A DNA stretch of 64,000 nt from CAZDWZ01 sp964509425 (GTDB lineage Bacteria > Bdellovibrionota_C > UBA2361 > SZUA-149 > CAZDWZ01). Shown here piece by piece: positions 1-8,981 of the stretch. Below the pieces are notes generated by a model that did not search any database, was not told the origin of the DNA, and saw nothing but the letters and a program-made list of their open reading frames with translations. The DNA lies in NCBI GenBank assembly GCA_964509425.1, contig CAZDWZ010000011.1, positions 62,001 to 126,000 of the forward strand. Reading direction: 5' to 3'. Within the stretch, counting starts at the first letter, position 1, and each line of letters begins with the position of its first letter. The position numbers were made by a program, and so were the translations under genes.

Positions 1-2
1 CC

Positions 3-488
3 GTGGTGGAGGCGCTCCGGCGCTTGTCTACCGCCCTTCCCGGGGACCACGACCAGCCCTTTTGGTGGAGCGACGTGCTGGGGATCGGCCTCCAGCAGCC
101 GCTCCTCGCGGTCCCCGAGGAGCCGGTCTACGCCCAGGGGCGGCTCTCGCAGGCCTGGCGGCGGTGGTGCGAGAGCTACGTGGCGCGGCCGGAGGCGGAG
201 ATGCCGCAGCACCTCGCCGTGCGGCACTGCCTGTGGGCCGACAACTTCGTGCGGCTCGCGTGTCGGTTCCCGCTGGGGAGCTGGATCGCGCAGGGCTTGC
301 TGAATGGGCTCGCGCTGACGCTCCGTGTGGGTGTGGGGATCCCGGAAGACCGCGAAGTGGCGGAGGTCCTCCGGGGTGCAGCCGCCTTGGCGCGCGGGGT
401 GGGAAGCGAGGACCTCGCCGAAGAACTCCACGAACTCGGGAACGCGTTCGACGGGGAACCCGAGTACGAGATCCCGTCCCAGGAGTAA
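3..488 (+). CDS. GC-rich hypothetical protein, possibly 5'-truncated by window edge
   Basis: The frame is open to the left edge and the first possible start is a GTG at position 3, so the true start may lie outside. About 161 residues are visible, rich in Trp, Arg, Leu and Glu, with no signal peptide or clear membrane segment. I recognise no family. Third codon positions are almost all G or C, unlike the lipoprotein gene that follows, and the gene ends directly before two perfect hairpins. It therefore belongs with the other GC-rich single-gene segments of this window (16121, 19803, 25235, 31127, 34274, 36779, 38775, 54556, 58571, 59587). That it is a real gene rests on codon composition and on its terminal hairpin; function unknown. 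Confidence 0.6.
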   Translation: MVEALRRLSTALPGDHDQPFWWSDVLGIGLQQPLLAVPEEPVYAQGRLSQAWRRWCESYVARPEAEMPQHLAVRHCLWADNFVRLACRFPLGSWIAQGLLNGLALTLRVGVGIPEDREVAEVLRGAAALARGVGSEDLAEELHELGNAFDGEPEYEIPSQE

Positions 489-498
489 TACTCGGGAG

Positions 499-538
499 GG
501 GAGAGGCGGTGCGAACGTTAGAAAACCCCGCCTCTCCC
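499..538 (+). terminator. Perfect 11-bp hairpin after the GC-rich gene
   Basis: GGGAGAGGCGG at 499-509 pairs exactly with CCGCCTCTCCC at 528-538 across an 18-nt loop. It starts 11 bases after the stop codon. There is no T tract, so intrinsic termination is possible but not proven. It matches the style of hairpin that closes the other GC-rich genes here. Confidence 0.6.
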
Positions 539-569
539 ACGAAGTGATCACGAAGCAACTGCTACCCCA

Positions 570-595
570 CGGAGAAACGGTCCGCCGTTTCTCCG
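570..595. repeat. Second perfect hairpin, 11-bp stem and TCCG loop
   Basis: CGGAGAAACGG pairs perfectly with CCGTTTCTCCG around a tetraloop. It lies 31 bases after the first hairpin. The remaining DNA to 854 shows no convincing gene, only the Shine-Dalgarno AGAGGAG just before the lipoprotein start at 855. Confidence 0.55.
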
Positions 596-854
596 AGGTT
601 TCGCACGTGCTCCCTTCGAATTCTTGCGGCGTCTTTCGCCGTTTGGGAAACAGAATAAGAAAAATCGTCAGCAAAACAGGCGAGCTGTGCCTTTGGGCGA
701 TCCCTCGCACTCGGCATTTCAGTTTTCACTGATGAGACCAACCCAAGCTGACAACCTGAGCTGGATCATTCCGATCTACCGGAAGCTGAACTACACGGTG
801 AGTTCGTAGGCTAAACAATCAATATACTTTGCGAATGCGAAGAGGAGAAACGAT

Positions 855-1103
855 ATGAAGCGCGCCTTCATGACAGCTTTTGTGGTGTTAGTATTTTCTG
901 CTTGCAGCAACAACAGCTCAAACCAGCGTTTTGACGACAAGGGCCAGCAAGATACCAGATCGTCGATGAAACGAGTTGAGCGGAATGCCGGGGAAATGGT
1001 GGAAGAGGCAAATCACGGGATCCAACGTGGCGTTAATGCTCTCGATAAGAGCTGGGAAACGCCTCGCGAGCGAGACACCGAAGATCGAGACGATAACCGT
1101 TAG
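855..1103 (+). CDS. Small lipoprotein
   Basis: An 82-residue protein with a basic N-terminus (MKR), a hydrophobic stretch and a lipobox ending FSAC, so Cys17 is the likely lipidated residue after signal peptidase II cleavage. The mature part is hydrophilic, rich in Arg, Asp and Glu, with weak heptad character around residues 40-65. The start is supported by AGAGGAG about 7 bases upstream. Entericidin-like or short outer-membrane lipoproteins look similar in size, but I see no specific match. Codon use is ordinary for the window, unlike the GC-rich gene before it. Role unknown. Confidence 0.7.
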   Translation: MKRAFMTAFVVLVFSACSNNSSNQRFDDKGQQDTRSSMKRVERNAGEMVEEANHGIQRGVNALDKSWETPRERDTEDRDDNR

Positions 1104-1132
1104 AAGGCGCCCCTCTTCCTCACTCTTACTGC

Positions 1133-1177
1133 GGGAGAGGTTACGGTTAGGTCCTATACCTGCTTTTACCCTCTCCC
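1133..1177. terminator. Hairpin downstream of the small lipoprotein gene
   Basis: GGGAGAGG (1133-1140) pairs with CCTCTCCC (1170-1177). The arms are 29 bases apart, 29 bases after the lipoprotein stop codon. Its stem has the same core as the hairpin at 499-538. No T tract follows. Confidence 0.4.
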
Positions 1178-1348
1178 GTCTCTCCATTAATGCCGTATTC
1201 ACCTCTTCTTGGAAGAGTGGCTTTGATTCAGGGTTGCGGGACGAGCCGCACCTAGCAGATGCTTTGCGTCTCGAGTTATATCGATCAAGATTCTTCGTTT
1301 CCGTAGGAGCGGAAAACATCGCAATAAAACTCTTCGAGGCCCAAGCCT

Positions 1349-1705
1349 ATGCTTCGCCGACTGCTTCGGAAGATCTTCAAAAGACCGCCGCGTGTTCACC
1401 CGCTCCTCGTTTCGATGGATGAAGAACGGATACGCCTAAAGAATGAGCGGGACGGCGCAGAGAAAAGCGTCCTCTGGAACGATCTCCTGCAGATTGTGGT
1501 CGAGACCACGGACGAAGGGCCGTGGCTGGAGGACATGTATTATATTTTCTACACCACCTCGGAGCCCCTGGTGGTGCCCTCCGAGTCCCGAGGCGTAAGC
1601 GAGCTGGTATCAAAAATTGCGGGGCTGCCTGGCTTCGATCAGGCGCAATATTTCGCGGCCGTCGGGTCGACTGACAATAAGCAGTTTCTGGTCTGGAAGA
1701 AATGA
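1349..1705 (+). CDS. Hypothetical protein, 118 residues
   Basis: A basic N-terminus (MLRRLLRKIFKR) leads into a mixed alpha/beta domain with several Trp, Tyr and Phe residues around positions 45-75 and a C-terminal FLVWKK. There is no signal peptide or membrane segment, so it is probably cytoplasmic. GAGG lies about 10 bases before the ATG. I recognise no family. It stands alone, with about 300 bases of apparently empty DNA behind it. The composition and start context make a real gene likely; function unknown. Confidence 0.6.
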   Translation: MLRRLLRKIFKRPPRVHPLLVSMDEERIRLKNERDGAEKSVLWNDLLQIVVETTDEGPWLEDMYYIFYTTSEPLVVPSESRGVSELVSKIAGLPGFDQAQYFAAVGSTDNKQFLVWKK

Positions 1706-2010
1706 CCCCGATACGCTCCTCTTCTTAGAGCTGAATTTCCATTCTTCAGTTATCGAAAATTCGCCTGCAATTGAGTCTTCTGCTGCGTGAGGCTCTCTGC
1801 GTTTACACATATCCATTTATAGGACTCGTTCGCGCTCGGCTCGAAGCTCAATCTAAAAAAGTGCGGCGCATTTCCCTCTGACCGCTGAGCTCACCAATCC
1901 GCGGCGGCCCGTTGTTACAGGTTTGCTAGAACACGCGGGCGTCCGGGAAAACGAATAACAGGAGCGAACAAGTCTCCGATAAAATCCAAAAAGCACGAGA
2001 GAGAAAAGAA
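1706..2010. other. Intergenic, nothing recognisable
   Basis: No convincing open frame or strong repeat is visible. The last bases before 2011 (GAGAGAAAAG) act as the ribosome binding site for the EF-hand-type secreted protein. Confidence 0.5.
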
Positions 2011-3702
2011 ATGAAGTTTCGTCTAATTTTCTCAACGGCATTCCTCGCGCTGATCGATACGGCGCTTTTCCCCGCTCGCTTGCAACCGGCGGCTGCAGCA
2101 CCGCTCGCAAATTGCGCTGAGGCAAAACAGCTTCTCGCAGCAGTCCCCGGAACCGTGGACGTCCCGCCGCCCGCCCCGTGCGAGGCTCCGTGCACCCCAT
2201 CGCGAATCGGCTGTAGTTGTCCTAATCCCACGCCGCTCCCGACGCCGACCCCCGAGCCACCCGCAACGACGACGAACGCGGCCGGAGTAGCCCCAACCGG
2301 TGGGTATACGTCGATAAGCTACGAAAGCATTTTTGGCACCGGCATCCACCCTCAGTTTCTTACGTATGACAGAGGGAGCGTCCCGGCATGTTTGCAGCAG
2401 CGAATCGACTCGGCGTACCAAATCGCGTTTGGGATTACCCATGTCGATTCGGACAGCGAGTTCATTCGCCGGGTGCTCGGTCCATACAATCTGGGCGGAG
2501 TCGGGCAGGTAAACGTCTATAGCGGCCGAATCGTCATCGACAGCAATTGCAATCGTGTTCCGGATGACACACCGGCGGAGAATGCGATCAGCATCCGGAT
2601 CATCTGTTCTCCCATATCCCTCCTCTGGGAAGCGGGAACGGAGATCGATCGCGACTTCCGGCTCGTGCGTTTTCCGCTCAACTTGAGCAAAGGCGCCGAA
2701 TGGGTGGAGTGGAAGGCGTCGAAAGCTGCTCCGCTTCTCGTCTACGATCCGCTCAGAAAGCGGCAAGTCACCTCAGCAGCCGATCTCTTCGGAAACTGGA
2801 GCTTTGTCGATATCGCATCCACTCCGGATCCAGCGAAAGCCGAGGCTCCATGGAGACACGGGTACGATGCCCTCGCGACGCTCGATCTAAATGGAGACGG
2901 CGCCATCCGGGGAGCGGAGCTCGATCCCGTTGCGCTGTGGTTTGACGAAGACCGCGACGGCGTCTCGGGAACTGGTGAAGTCGTTGGGGCGGCAGAGAAA
3001 GGTGTGACCGCACTCTATTATAAGCCCGACAGGGTCGATGAGGATACGCACGCGATCTACGCGACGAAAGGCTTTGAAAGAGAATCAGGCGGTATTCGAA
3101 TCACTGGAACTTCAGTTGACTGGTTTGCACCGGGCGCTGGTTCACCGATTACGCTTCTTCAACACCTTCGCCGCTCACCGATTGGAAAAGCCGCCGGAGA
3201 TCTTGCCATCGCACGAGCCGCCGCACTCCAGCAGGGAAATCGTGAAAATGAATCCAAGAAACAAGCGGCCGTTCAGCGAAAACGCTCCGAACAATTTGGC
3301 GGAGCATGGCGCTGGCGGGTGAACGCGAACGATGACGACTCACAACCTCAGGGGTTTCTTCTTCTCTCGGATAAGAATGGCGAGATAAGCGGAGCAAGCG
3401 TCGTGGAAATGCTGATTCCGGGAAGTGGTGGATTGAGAATCATCGAAGCCTATCCTATTTCCGGCCGATCGTTTACGGAGCGCTCAGGCAGACGCCGCGC
3501 CGTGTTCTCCGTTTTGGAACCAAACGGAGTTTCAACCTCCGAGGTGGCGCTCGTTTCTGGCGGATTGGAGCTCGCCGGCACGACAACGCTGAAGGATGTT
3601 TCGTATCTCGGGAAAACTGTTTCGCTCGATTACGATTGGAAGGCCGAACGGATTAAAGCGCCGAAGCCAAAAAGCCAGACGAGGCCGGAGTACGGACAAT
3701 GA
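2011..3702 (+). CDS. Secreted protein with EF-hand-like calcium loops and Pro-Thr linker
   Basis: A 563-residue protein with an N-terminal signal peptide (hydrophobic residues 4-30, Ala-rich end). A Cys-rich segment (residues 36-72) is followed by a Pro-Thr linker (PTPLPTPTPEP) around 73-85. Two tandem EF-hand-like loops are visible: D292-x-N294-x-D296 with E303, and D312-x-D314-x-D316 with E323. This dockerin/EF-hand spacing predicts calcium binding outside the cytoplasm. The C-terminal 180 residues look like a beta-rich domain. Its stop overlaps the start of the next gene (ATGA), so it is probably translated with the TadE/TadG-like genes and may be an adhesin or accessory factor of that system. 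The pilus link comes only from the gene order. Confidence 0.75.
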   Translation: MKFRLIFSTAFLALIDTALFPARLQPAAAAPLANCAEAKQLLAAVPGTVDVPPPAPCEAPCTPSRIGCSCPNPTPLPTPTPEPPATTTNAAGVAPTGGYTSISYESIFGTGIHPQFLTYDRGSVPACLQQRIDSAYQIAFGITHVDSDSEFIRRVLGPYNLGGVGQVNVYSGRIVIDSNCNRVPDDTPAENAISIRIICSPISLLWEAGTEIDRDFRLVRFPLNLSKGAEWVEWKASKAAPLLVYDPLRKRQVTSAADLFGNWSFVDIASTPDPAKAEAPWRHGYDALATLDLNGDGAIRGAELDPVALWFDEDRDGVSGTGEVVGAAEKGVTALYYKPDRVDEDTHAIYATKGFERESGGIRITGTSVDWFAPGAGSPITLLQHLRRSPIGKAAGDLAIARAAALQQGNRENESKKQAAVQRKRSEQFGGAWRWRVNANDDDSQPQGFLLLSDKNGEISGASVVEMLIPGSGGLRIIEAYPISGRSFTERSGRRRAVFSVLEPNGVSTSEVALVSGGLELAGTTTLKDVSYLGKTVSLDYDWKAERIKAPKPKSQTRPEYGQ

Positions 3703-4184
3703 CGGCAGCCGTTTCTCGATCAAACCTCTCCGACCCGGAAGAACGTGGCGCCATCATGCTCGAGGCGGCAATCGGCTTTCCACTCTTTCTCCTCATCTTC
3801 GGAGGCGGTATCGAACTTATTCGCTTCTGCTTCTACGTGATCGGCCTCCAACTCGTTGTTACTAACGGTGTGAGAGCTTCTTCCATCGGGAACTGCGGCA
3901 CAGGTGTTGTTAACTGCATACCAACAGTCAGTGCTGAACACGTGAAGGCACGGATCCTGTCTGAAGCGGCGGCGGTCGGAATAGGACTCTCCCCCGAGAG
4001 CGTGTGTATCCGCGCTGAAAGTAATCTCGACTGCACTCAAGGTCAGGACACGACCGGGAAGTCGAAGGAGCTCGTGGTGGTTCGAGTCTCCCGGCCGTTT
4101 TTTTTCTTCTTCGGATTGGGAGAGCTCACGGTTCGTGCTGCTGCGCTTGCCCGAAACGAACCGAGACACCATGGGGCAGTGTAG
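3699..4184 (+). CDS. TadE-like pseudopilin
   Basis: A 161-residue protein with the TadE/TadF signature. A short charged N-terminus ends in ERGAIMLEAAIGFPLF (about residues 15-30), which continues into one hydrophobic segment, with the conserved Glu of TadE-like proteins. The rest should lie outside the membrane and holds four Cys residues (C64, C72, C103, C111) that could form disulfides. In Flp/Tad systems such proteins are minor pseudopilins processed by a prepilin peptidase. The start overlaps the previous stop by 4 bases and the next gene starts 3 bases later, so this is an operon. No TadA ATPase, TadB/C or Flp pilin is present nearby. Confidence 0.75.
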   Translation: MTAAVSRSNLSDPEERGAIMLEAAIGFPLFLLIFGGGIELIRFCFYVIGLQLVVTNGVRASSIGNCGTGVVNCIPTVSAEHVKARILSEAAAVGIGLSPESVCIRAESNLDCTQGQDTTGKSKELVVVRVSRPFFFFFGLGELTVRAAALARNEPRHHGAV

Positions 4185-4186
4185 CG

Positions 4187-4801
4187 ATGACCAGAATCGC
4201 AAGTACTAACAGAGACCGCTTCGAATCTGGCGTCGCACTTCTGGAGCTCGCGATTATCCTCCCGCTACTAGTCTTCATCGTTTTTAACGCGCTCGAGTTT
4301 GCTCGGCTCTCGCGCGTCATACAGGTGAGTGTCGTCCTCGCCCGTGAAGCGGTGAGCTGGTCTTATCGGAGCTGCGGGGACTTCGACGAGCCAGGCGGTT
4401 GGTCGCTGAGCGTTCAGCGGACGACTGAGTGCCTGCAAAAAGTAGTGAACACTGGAGATACATCGCCTGCAGCGCCCTCAATTCTCTCCCTCGCCCGGCA
4501 GCTAGAACCTGCGGGCGACTTCAGCATTATCGTGAGCGTGTACCGATCCGGAGAGAGCGGAGGCCCGCTTCGGCTTGTCTCGATTGCCGGTGAAGAAGCG
4601 GACCGAGGAAGAGTGACGCGGTTTCAAGCGGTGGGGAATGAGCTCCAAGGCCCAGTGACGCTAGACGCCGCGGCGGTGCGGCGCCGCGGAAGAATCGCTG
4701 TCGCCGAAATCTATTATCCATTTTTTCCGATCTTTCGCGGTGTTCCCACCCTGGGAAGTGTTCTCGGGAGATTCGACTACTACGATGCTGCTCTACTCTA
4801 A
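4187..4801 (+). CDS. TadE/TadF-like pseudopilin
   Basis: 204 residues with ESGVALLELAIILPLLVF at about 13-30, the Glu-containing prepilin-like helix of the TadE/TadF family. An extracytoplasmic domain with two Cys (about 62 and 80) follows. It sits two bases after the other TadE-like gene, and its last 17 bases overlap the start of the TadG-like gene, which indicates tight co-translation. Two TadE-like proteins plus one TadG-like protein is the usual trio of the Tad locus. Which of the two corresponds to TadE or TadF cannot be decided by eye. Confidence 0.7.
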   Translation: MTRIASTNRDRFESGVALLELAIILPLLVFIVFNALEFARLSRVIQVSVVLAREAVSWSYRSCGDFDEPGGWSLSVQRTTECLQKVVNTGDTSPAAPSILSLARQLEPAGDFSIIVSVYRSGESGGPLRLVSIAGEEADRGRVTRFQAVGNELQGPVTLDAAAVRRRGRIAVAEIYYPFFPIFRGVPTLGSVLGRFDYYDAALL

Positions 4802-6575
4802 GACACCGGCGCGGTCCGCGCACGAAGAGCGGGGAGTTTTCGTGCTCACCCTCTCGATGTGGCTCATGGGGTTGATTCTCGTCGTCTGCCTGGTTGTTGA
4901 TGCATCCACGCTGTACCGGCATCGTCAGCTCGTTCAACGATCCGTCGATCTGGGCGTTATCTCCGGCCTCGGGTTTCGTGCGGCGAAGGGTTGGGGCTAT
5001 TTCCACGGTGATGATTTACGCGACGTCGGAAAACCTGGCGAGAAGGACAGCGAAGTGGAGGAGCATATGCGGGATACTGTGCTCGCGAATCTCTCAGTGC
5101 GCGGCATCTCGATCCCGAGAGAATCCGTGAGCGCGAGCTTCTCCAGCTATACTGATCGTGTCGAAGTATCGCTTCGCTATGATGCCCCGCTCTTACTCGT
5201 GAGCTATGTTCCCGGGATCGGCGGCTGCTCAACGGGGAGTCACACCTGTCCCGTTTTCGGCTCCGCGACGGCCGAGCTCCAACCCGCGAATATCGGTCTT
5301 GCCATAGATACCTCCGGCTCGATGAACTGTCCCGCAACGGAGGCGGGAAGTGCCGGCTGCGAATGTTTGACGAAGGACGGTTGCGCGAGCATCCCCGTAA
5401 GCGATCGAAAGCTCGCGTATCTAAAAGAAGCCGTGAAGGCGTTCATCGCGTTCTTTAACCCAAACCGGGACCGCGTCGTTCTCGGTCCGTTCAACACGGT
5501 TGGAAAAGTCGCCTTTTCGGTCAAAGACGGCAGCAGGAAAGCTCTCCCCTTCGGGTTCGCAGGAGTTCACGAGCGAGCGACGGATAAAGCGCGGATTAAT
5601 GCGTTCTATGATGAGATCGATCATCTCGATGCCGCGGGGAACACGAATATATGTGACGGGATCTCGCGAGCGTTCTCCGATCTAAAGACCACAGAGCCCA
5701 ACATTACTGAAGAGTCTCCGACGTTCCTGGTTCTCTTCTCGGATGGCGCACCTTCGGCAGGACGGTTTCACTTCACGTCTTACTCGAATAGTCTTCAAAC
5801 GCAGCGCGCGAGTAATCCGGCTATGGCCGGTGACTGGTGGATCGGTACCACTGAGTGGGTAAACGCCGAGGCGGGTGGAAGCGTGCGGCGTTGGCTCGGT
5901 CCTTCGCCGCTCGTTCAGATAGAAGACATCCCCTACGGCTATGCCGCAGGGACTCCCCCGGCAGGGGCTGATACCTGCGGCGATCTCGTTTCCGCGGACG
6001 ACGATTTCCCGAGGAGTTTTAATCCCTGTCTCCGATCGTTTCGCTTCGATGGTGCTGCGCAAATTGGTGAAGCTCGAGAAGTGAGCGGAAGCGAAGGCGA
6101 GCGAGATTTCGACCATGTGAATGATTTCACGAACGAAATGTACTACGCGCAACAATTCTATTACTGCGCGATCGAGGCAGCGGATGCCATTCGAGAGCAA
6201 GCGGGTGGCTTGGTCTATACGATAGGTCTTGGTGCCGAAGCATTTAAAGGATCCGTCGACCCGCTGCAAAACCCCACCGATCCGCTTCGCCGGAAAGAAT
6301 ATCTGCTCCGACGCATCGCGCTGGATCGCCATAATGGGAAAAACGATCCTCCCTTTGGTCCTCGGCGGCAAATCACGTTGAACGACCCGAACGACTCCGC
6401 GAAAGGACGAAATACGACGGTCGGGTATGACGAGTACAGAAACTACGAGGTCTTCGCCCGTGATCCGGTCCTCCGCAATCTCGAAGGTTCTTATGAAGGC
6501 ACGAATGATCCGAAGCGGCTGAAAGCCCTGTTCATTCGAACCGCAAAGGACATTCTGATTCGACTCACGGACTGA
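4785..6575 (+). CDS. TadG-like protein with Tad helix and von Willebrand A domain
   Basis: The start is taken at the ATG at 4785, inside the end of the TadE/F-like gene; an in-frame ATG at 4740 is also possible. The 596-residue product has a TadG-type N-terminal membrane helix (ERGVFVLTLSMWLMGLILVV, about residues 14-33). A VWA domain begins near residue 170, with the MIDAS sequence DTSGS, and a later LFSDGAPS acts as the second conserved metal-site strand. VWA domains of TadG are extracytoplasmic and may bind ligands or pilus parts. The downstream half is long for a VWA domain, with several Cys. It closes the four-gene run 2011-6575. Confidence 0.75.
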   Translation: MLLYSKTPARSAHEERGVFVLTLSMWLMGLILVVCLVVDASTLYRHRQLVQRSVDLGVISGLGFRAAKGWGYFHGDDLRDVGKPGEKDSEVEEHMRDTVLANLSVRGISIPRESVSASFSSYTDRVEVSLRYDAPLLLVSYVPGIGGCSTGSHTCPVFGSATAELQPANIGLAIDTSGSMNCPATEAGSAGCECLTKDGCASIPVSDRKLAYLKEAVKAFIAFFNPNRDRVVLGPFNTVGKVAFSVKDGSRKALPFGFAGVHERATDKARINAFYDEIDHLDAAGNTNICDGISRAFSDLKTTEPNITEESPTFLVLFSDGAPSAGRFHFTSYSNSLQTQRASNPAMAGDWWIGTTEWVNAEAGGSVRRWLGPSPLVQIEDIPYGYAAGTPPAGADTCGDLVSADDDFPRSFNPCLRSFRFDGAAQIGEAREVSGSEGERDFDHVNDFTNEMYYAQQFYYCAIEAADAIREQAGGLVYTIGLGAEAFKGSVDPLQNPTDPLRRKEYLLRRIALDRHNGKNDPPFGPRRQITLNDPNDSAKGRNTTVGYDEYRNYEVFARDPVLRNLEGSYEGTNDPKRLKALFIRTAKDILIRLTD

Positions 6576-6723
6576 CGAGTTCCTGTCGGGTTCAAGCCTT
6601 CAGATTATCTAGAAAATATCACGTGGCCATTTAGCGTATTCCCCAGCTGCACAAATGCGGCTAGTTTCGGCTTCACAACGAATCGGGTTACCCAGCTTTC
6701 TACAAAGATTCCAAAGGGGAGGA

Positions 6724-7569
6724 ATGAAAGGAACATTCGCAATAGGTCTTGTCGCAGCAGTTTGCGGCCTTGCCGCTCTCCACTTCTACCGTCCGGAGTT
6801 GAATCCGCCGGACAATCTTCAGCCCGATCTGGTAAAGGCTATTTACGCCCCGGCCAGTCCGCTCAAAGTGTTCCTCGTAGATAAAATTCAAACTCCAGGT
6901 GGTACCAACTACCTCGTTCGCGGAAATCTGCCTCTCAAGTCTGACGGCAGCTACGCCTACTCAGAGCTCGCTGATACTCTGAAGAGTAAGCTCGGCATCA
7001 CGTTGAGCGAACACAAGCTCGTGAACTTTTCGATCATCGACAATGTCGACGATAAAAGCCGTGAAGCCCTGAAGAATGAGTTTGTTGCGTTCGGGTTGTC
7101 GAAAGATCGATTTGAGAGCAAATATTCGCGGCAAAATTGGCCGCCCTTCGAGAAAGGCCTGGACCTCGCCACGCCGGTCGGCACTTCTGTCAACGGACAT
7201 CGCGGCAGCATGATTTGGTTTCCGGTGCAGGGTTGTTCTGAAGAAGCAGATTGCCGAGCCATACAGGAGTCTCAATTTGGATTCCCTCAAGCGGTGGATG
7301 CGCTTGCCCAAAACATGAAGAGCAACGAACCCACAATTATCTACGCCCATTGTTCACAAGGCGTCGATCGCATCGCGGCTCTGATGGCGGGGTATCTCTT
7401 GAAGCACAAAGGTGCCAGCGTCGATGATGTATTGAACCCAGAATCTTCGAACGGAGTACAGATCCCGGTTCGGGGATTGGCGGACGCGCAAGCGGGGAAG
7501 AATTCAAAGTCCCGTTGGGCGCCGGATTACGAGCGACTCGTCCGCTGGTATGCCGCGACCCTCGGGTGA
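6724..7569 (+). CDS. Membrane-anchored tyrosine-phosphatase-like protein
   Basis: The ATG at 6724 is chosen because GGGGAGG lies directly before it; an upstream in-frame ATG lacks this. The 281-residue protein has an N-terminal hydrophobic segment (about residues 4-22). Near residue 225 comes the phosphatase loop HCSQGVDR, a perfect Cys-x5-Arg protein tyrosine/dual-specificity phosphatase signature with the preceding His. The Cys would be the nucleophile and the Arg would bind phosphate. It likely acts in the periplasm or on the membrane surface, where substrates could be phosphoproteins, inositol phosphates or lipids. It follows the Tad-like genes by about 150 bases on the same strand but need not be co-transcribed. 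Confidence 0.7.
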   Translation: MKGTFAIGLVAAVCGLAALHFYRPELNPPDNLQPDLVKAIYAPASPLKVFLVDKIQTPGGTNYLVRGNLPLKSDGSYAYSELADTLKSKLGITLSEHKLVNFSIIDNVDDKSREALKNEFVAFGLSKDRFESKYSRQNWPPFEKGLDLATPVGTSVNGHRGSMIWFPVQGCSEEADCRAIQESQFGFPQAVDALAQNMKSNEPTIIYAHCSQGVDRIAALMAGYLLKHKGASVDDVLNPESSNGVQIPVRGLADAQAGKNSKSRWAPDYERLVRWYAATLG

Positions 7570-7831
7570 GGCAGCCCGGGGGAGCCATGATTGATGCAGA
7601 ATTGGTTTCGTGTGTAACGGTCTCATGCACGGAATCGGGGATCTCTGAGCTGTAACTGCCCGAAAGATCCGTGTTTCCTCCTTTCATGTAAACGCGAAGG
7701 TTACACGAACTTTACAATCGCTAGCGTTCCGATAACTCGCATTTTCGAGCCTCATAACTCCAGGAGGCCAAGCAGGTTTTTTTATCGTGTTCTCCTGTGC
7801 TGGTCCGTTCCTAGCGCATGGAGCTCTTTCG

Positions 7832-8524
7832 ATGTACGACAAGATTTTTCTTCCCATTTGTCTCGCCTGGCTCGGTGGCACCGCAATTTTTCACTTTATC
7901 AACCGCCACAGACTCGCCTCGTCGGTCGAAGGCGATGAACAGACGCTTTGTGATTGGGAGTTTGAGGAAGCCCGCTGGGAAAGCTTCGTGACTGCTGCTG
8001 CGCGGCGGAACGATGCTCGATGGCTCTTGGGTGCACTTCTTTCCGTCGTTCTCGCCATTCCGGTGGGGATAATTTTCTGCTTTCAAGGCGAATACCGGGT
8101 GGGAGCCTATACCATCGCCGCCGGCTTTTTGTTCACGCTCTCTAGTGCACTCGTGGGCCATTTCGTCGTTCTCCGTTGGCGCCGCGAACTGCTCGACGGA
8201 CCCCGGCGGCTCATCATCTCGCTTGCCGGTGCTCGGTTGGGGAGTCTCTATTATTGCTGGTCGACTCCAGGAGCGGGAATCAAGGCAATAAATTTCAACC
8301 GTCCGGCGCCTGCCGCGCGATTGGAGAGTGTTGAGGTTGTCTACGGGTTCTCGAGCTCCTCCACCGTGAGAGTTGCGTTTCCCATTCCAGAGAGCCGGAG
8401 CCAGAAGGCTGAGGAAATTTTTCGCGAGATCGCCGTCAGTCAGAATCTCTATGAGCTGGAAGACGGCTGGACTCGCTACCGCCCGTTCTCGACCGTTGTC
8501 GATGCCTTTCAGAAGAAAGCCTAA
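7832..8524 (+). CDS. Hypothetical membrane protein
   Basis: About 230 residues if translation starts at the ATG at 7832, which has GGAG upstream. Residues 5-22 form one membrane helix. A cytoplasmic stretch follows, then two more helices around 67-90 and 97-120. The C-terminal 100 residues are soluble, with a DUF-like beta pattern. I recognise no family. The gene is convergent with the minus-strand gene ending at 8521, and the two stop codons overlap by 4 bases. Confidence 0.6.
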   Translation: MYDKIFLPICLAWLGGTAIFHFINRHRLASSVEGDEQTLCDWEFEEARWESFVTAAARRNDARWLLGALLSVVLAIPVGIIFCFQGEYRVGAYTIAAGFLFTLSSALVGHFVVLRWRRELLDGPRRLIISLAGARLGSLYYCWSTPGAGIKAINFNRPAPAARLESVEVVYGFSSSSTVRVAFPIPESRSQKAEEIFREIAVSQNLYELEDGWTRYRPFSTVVDAFQKKA

Positions 8525-8919
8525 CTCGCACAGGCGCCGACCATCCTAAGATATGCTTTGGATGACGGATCCTCCAAAACGGCGAGTCCTCTTTCGAAGC
8601 AAAGTGCATACCCGATCGTTCCATCTCCGGTATTAAACTGCGCGGGAAGATCATCCATCGCGTCTTTCAAGGCTTCTTTCACCCGGGGGGAAGACAGCTT
8701 CATTTTCATGATGCAGCTTACCGCCTGCATCCGGCAGCGGTACTCGGGCCGGCGAATGGATTGCCGCCGCCACCAAGACCAGTGAGTTCCGCATTGGGAA
8801 TCGAAAACGCAGGTCTCGCCGCGGAGCTGCTGCAGGAGGGTGGTCTCGTTTGCGAGAGCGGGTTCATTGAGTGTGGCATTGATCAGAAGGGCGAGGAACA
8901 TCAAAGCGGAAGATTTCAT
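8521..8919 (-). CDS. Small secreted Cys-containing protein
   Basis: With the ATG at 8919 the product is 132 residues and begins with a clear signal peptide (MKSSALMFLALLINATLNEPALA). The longer frame to 9027 would bury this signal, so the internal start is preferred. The mature protein has six Cys residues, including CVFDSQC and a later CRMQAVSC, which suggests disulfides in the periplasm. No family recognised. It lies just downstream of the minus-strand gene ending at 8982, so the two may form an operon. Confidence 0.6.
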   Translation of the reverse strand: MKSSALMFLALLINATLNEPALANETTLLQQLRGETCVFDSQCGTHWSWWRRQSIRRPEYRCRMQAVSCIMKMKLSSPRVKEALKDAMDDLPAQFNTGDGTIGYALCFERGLAVLEDPSSKAYLRMVGACAS

Positions 8920-8981
8920 GGGATTTACACTAGCCTCCAAATTCGAATTCCAAAAGACGTTCACATTGCCGGTTTGTGTTG

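Noticed and set aside
28..558. 176-residue minus-strand frame overlapping the first gene
   Set aside because: Its amino-acid composition (Arg/Pro/Ser-rich) is that of an antisense shadow of a GC-rich gene, and it crosses the hairpin at 499-538.
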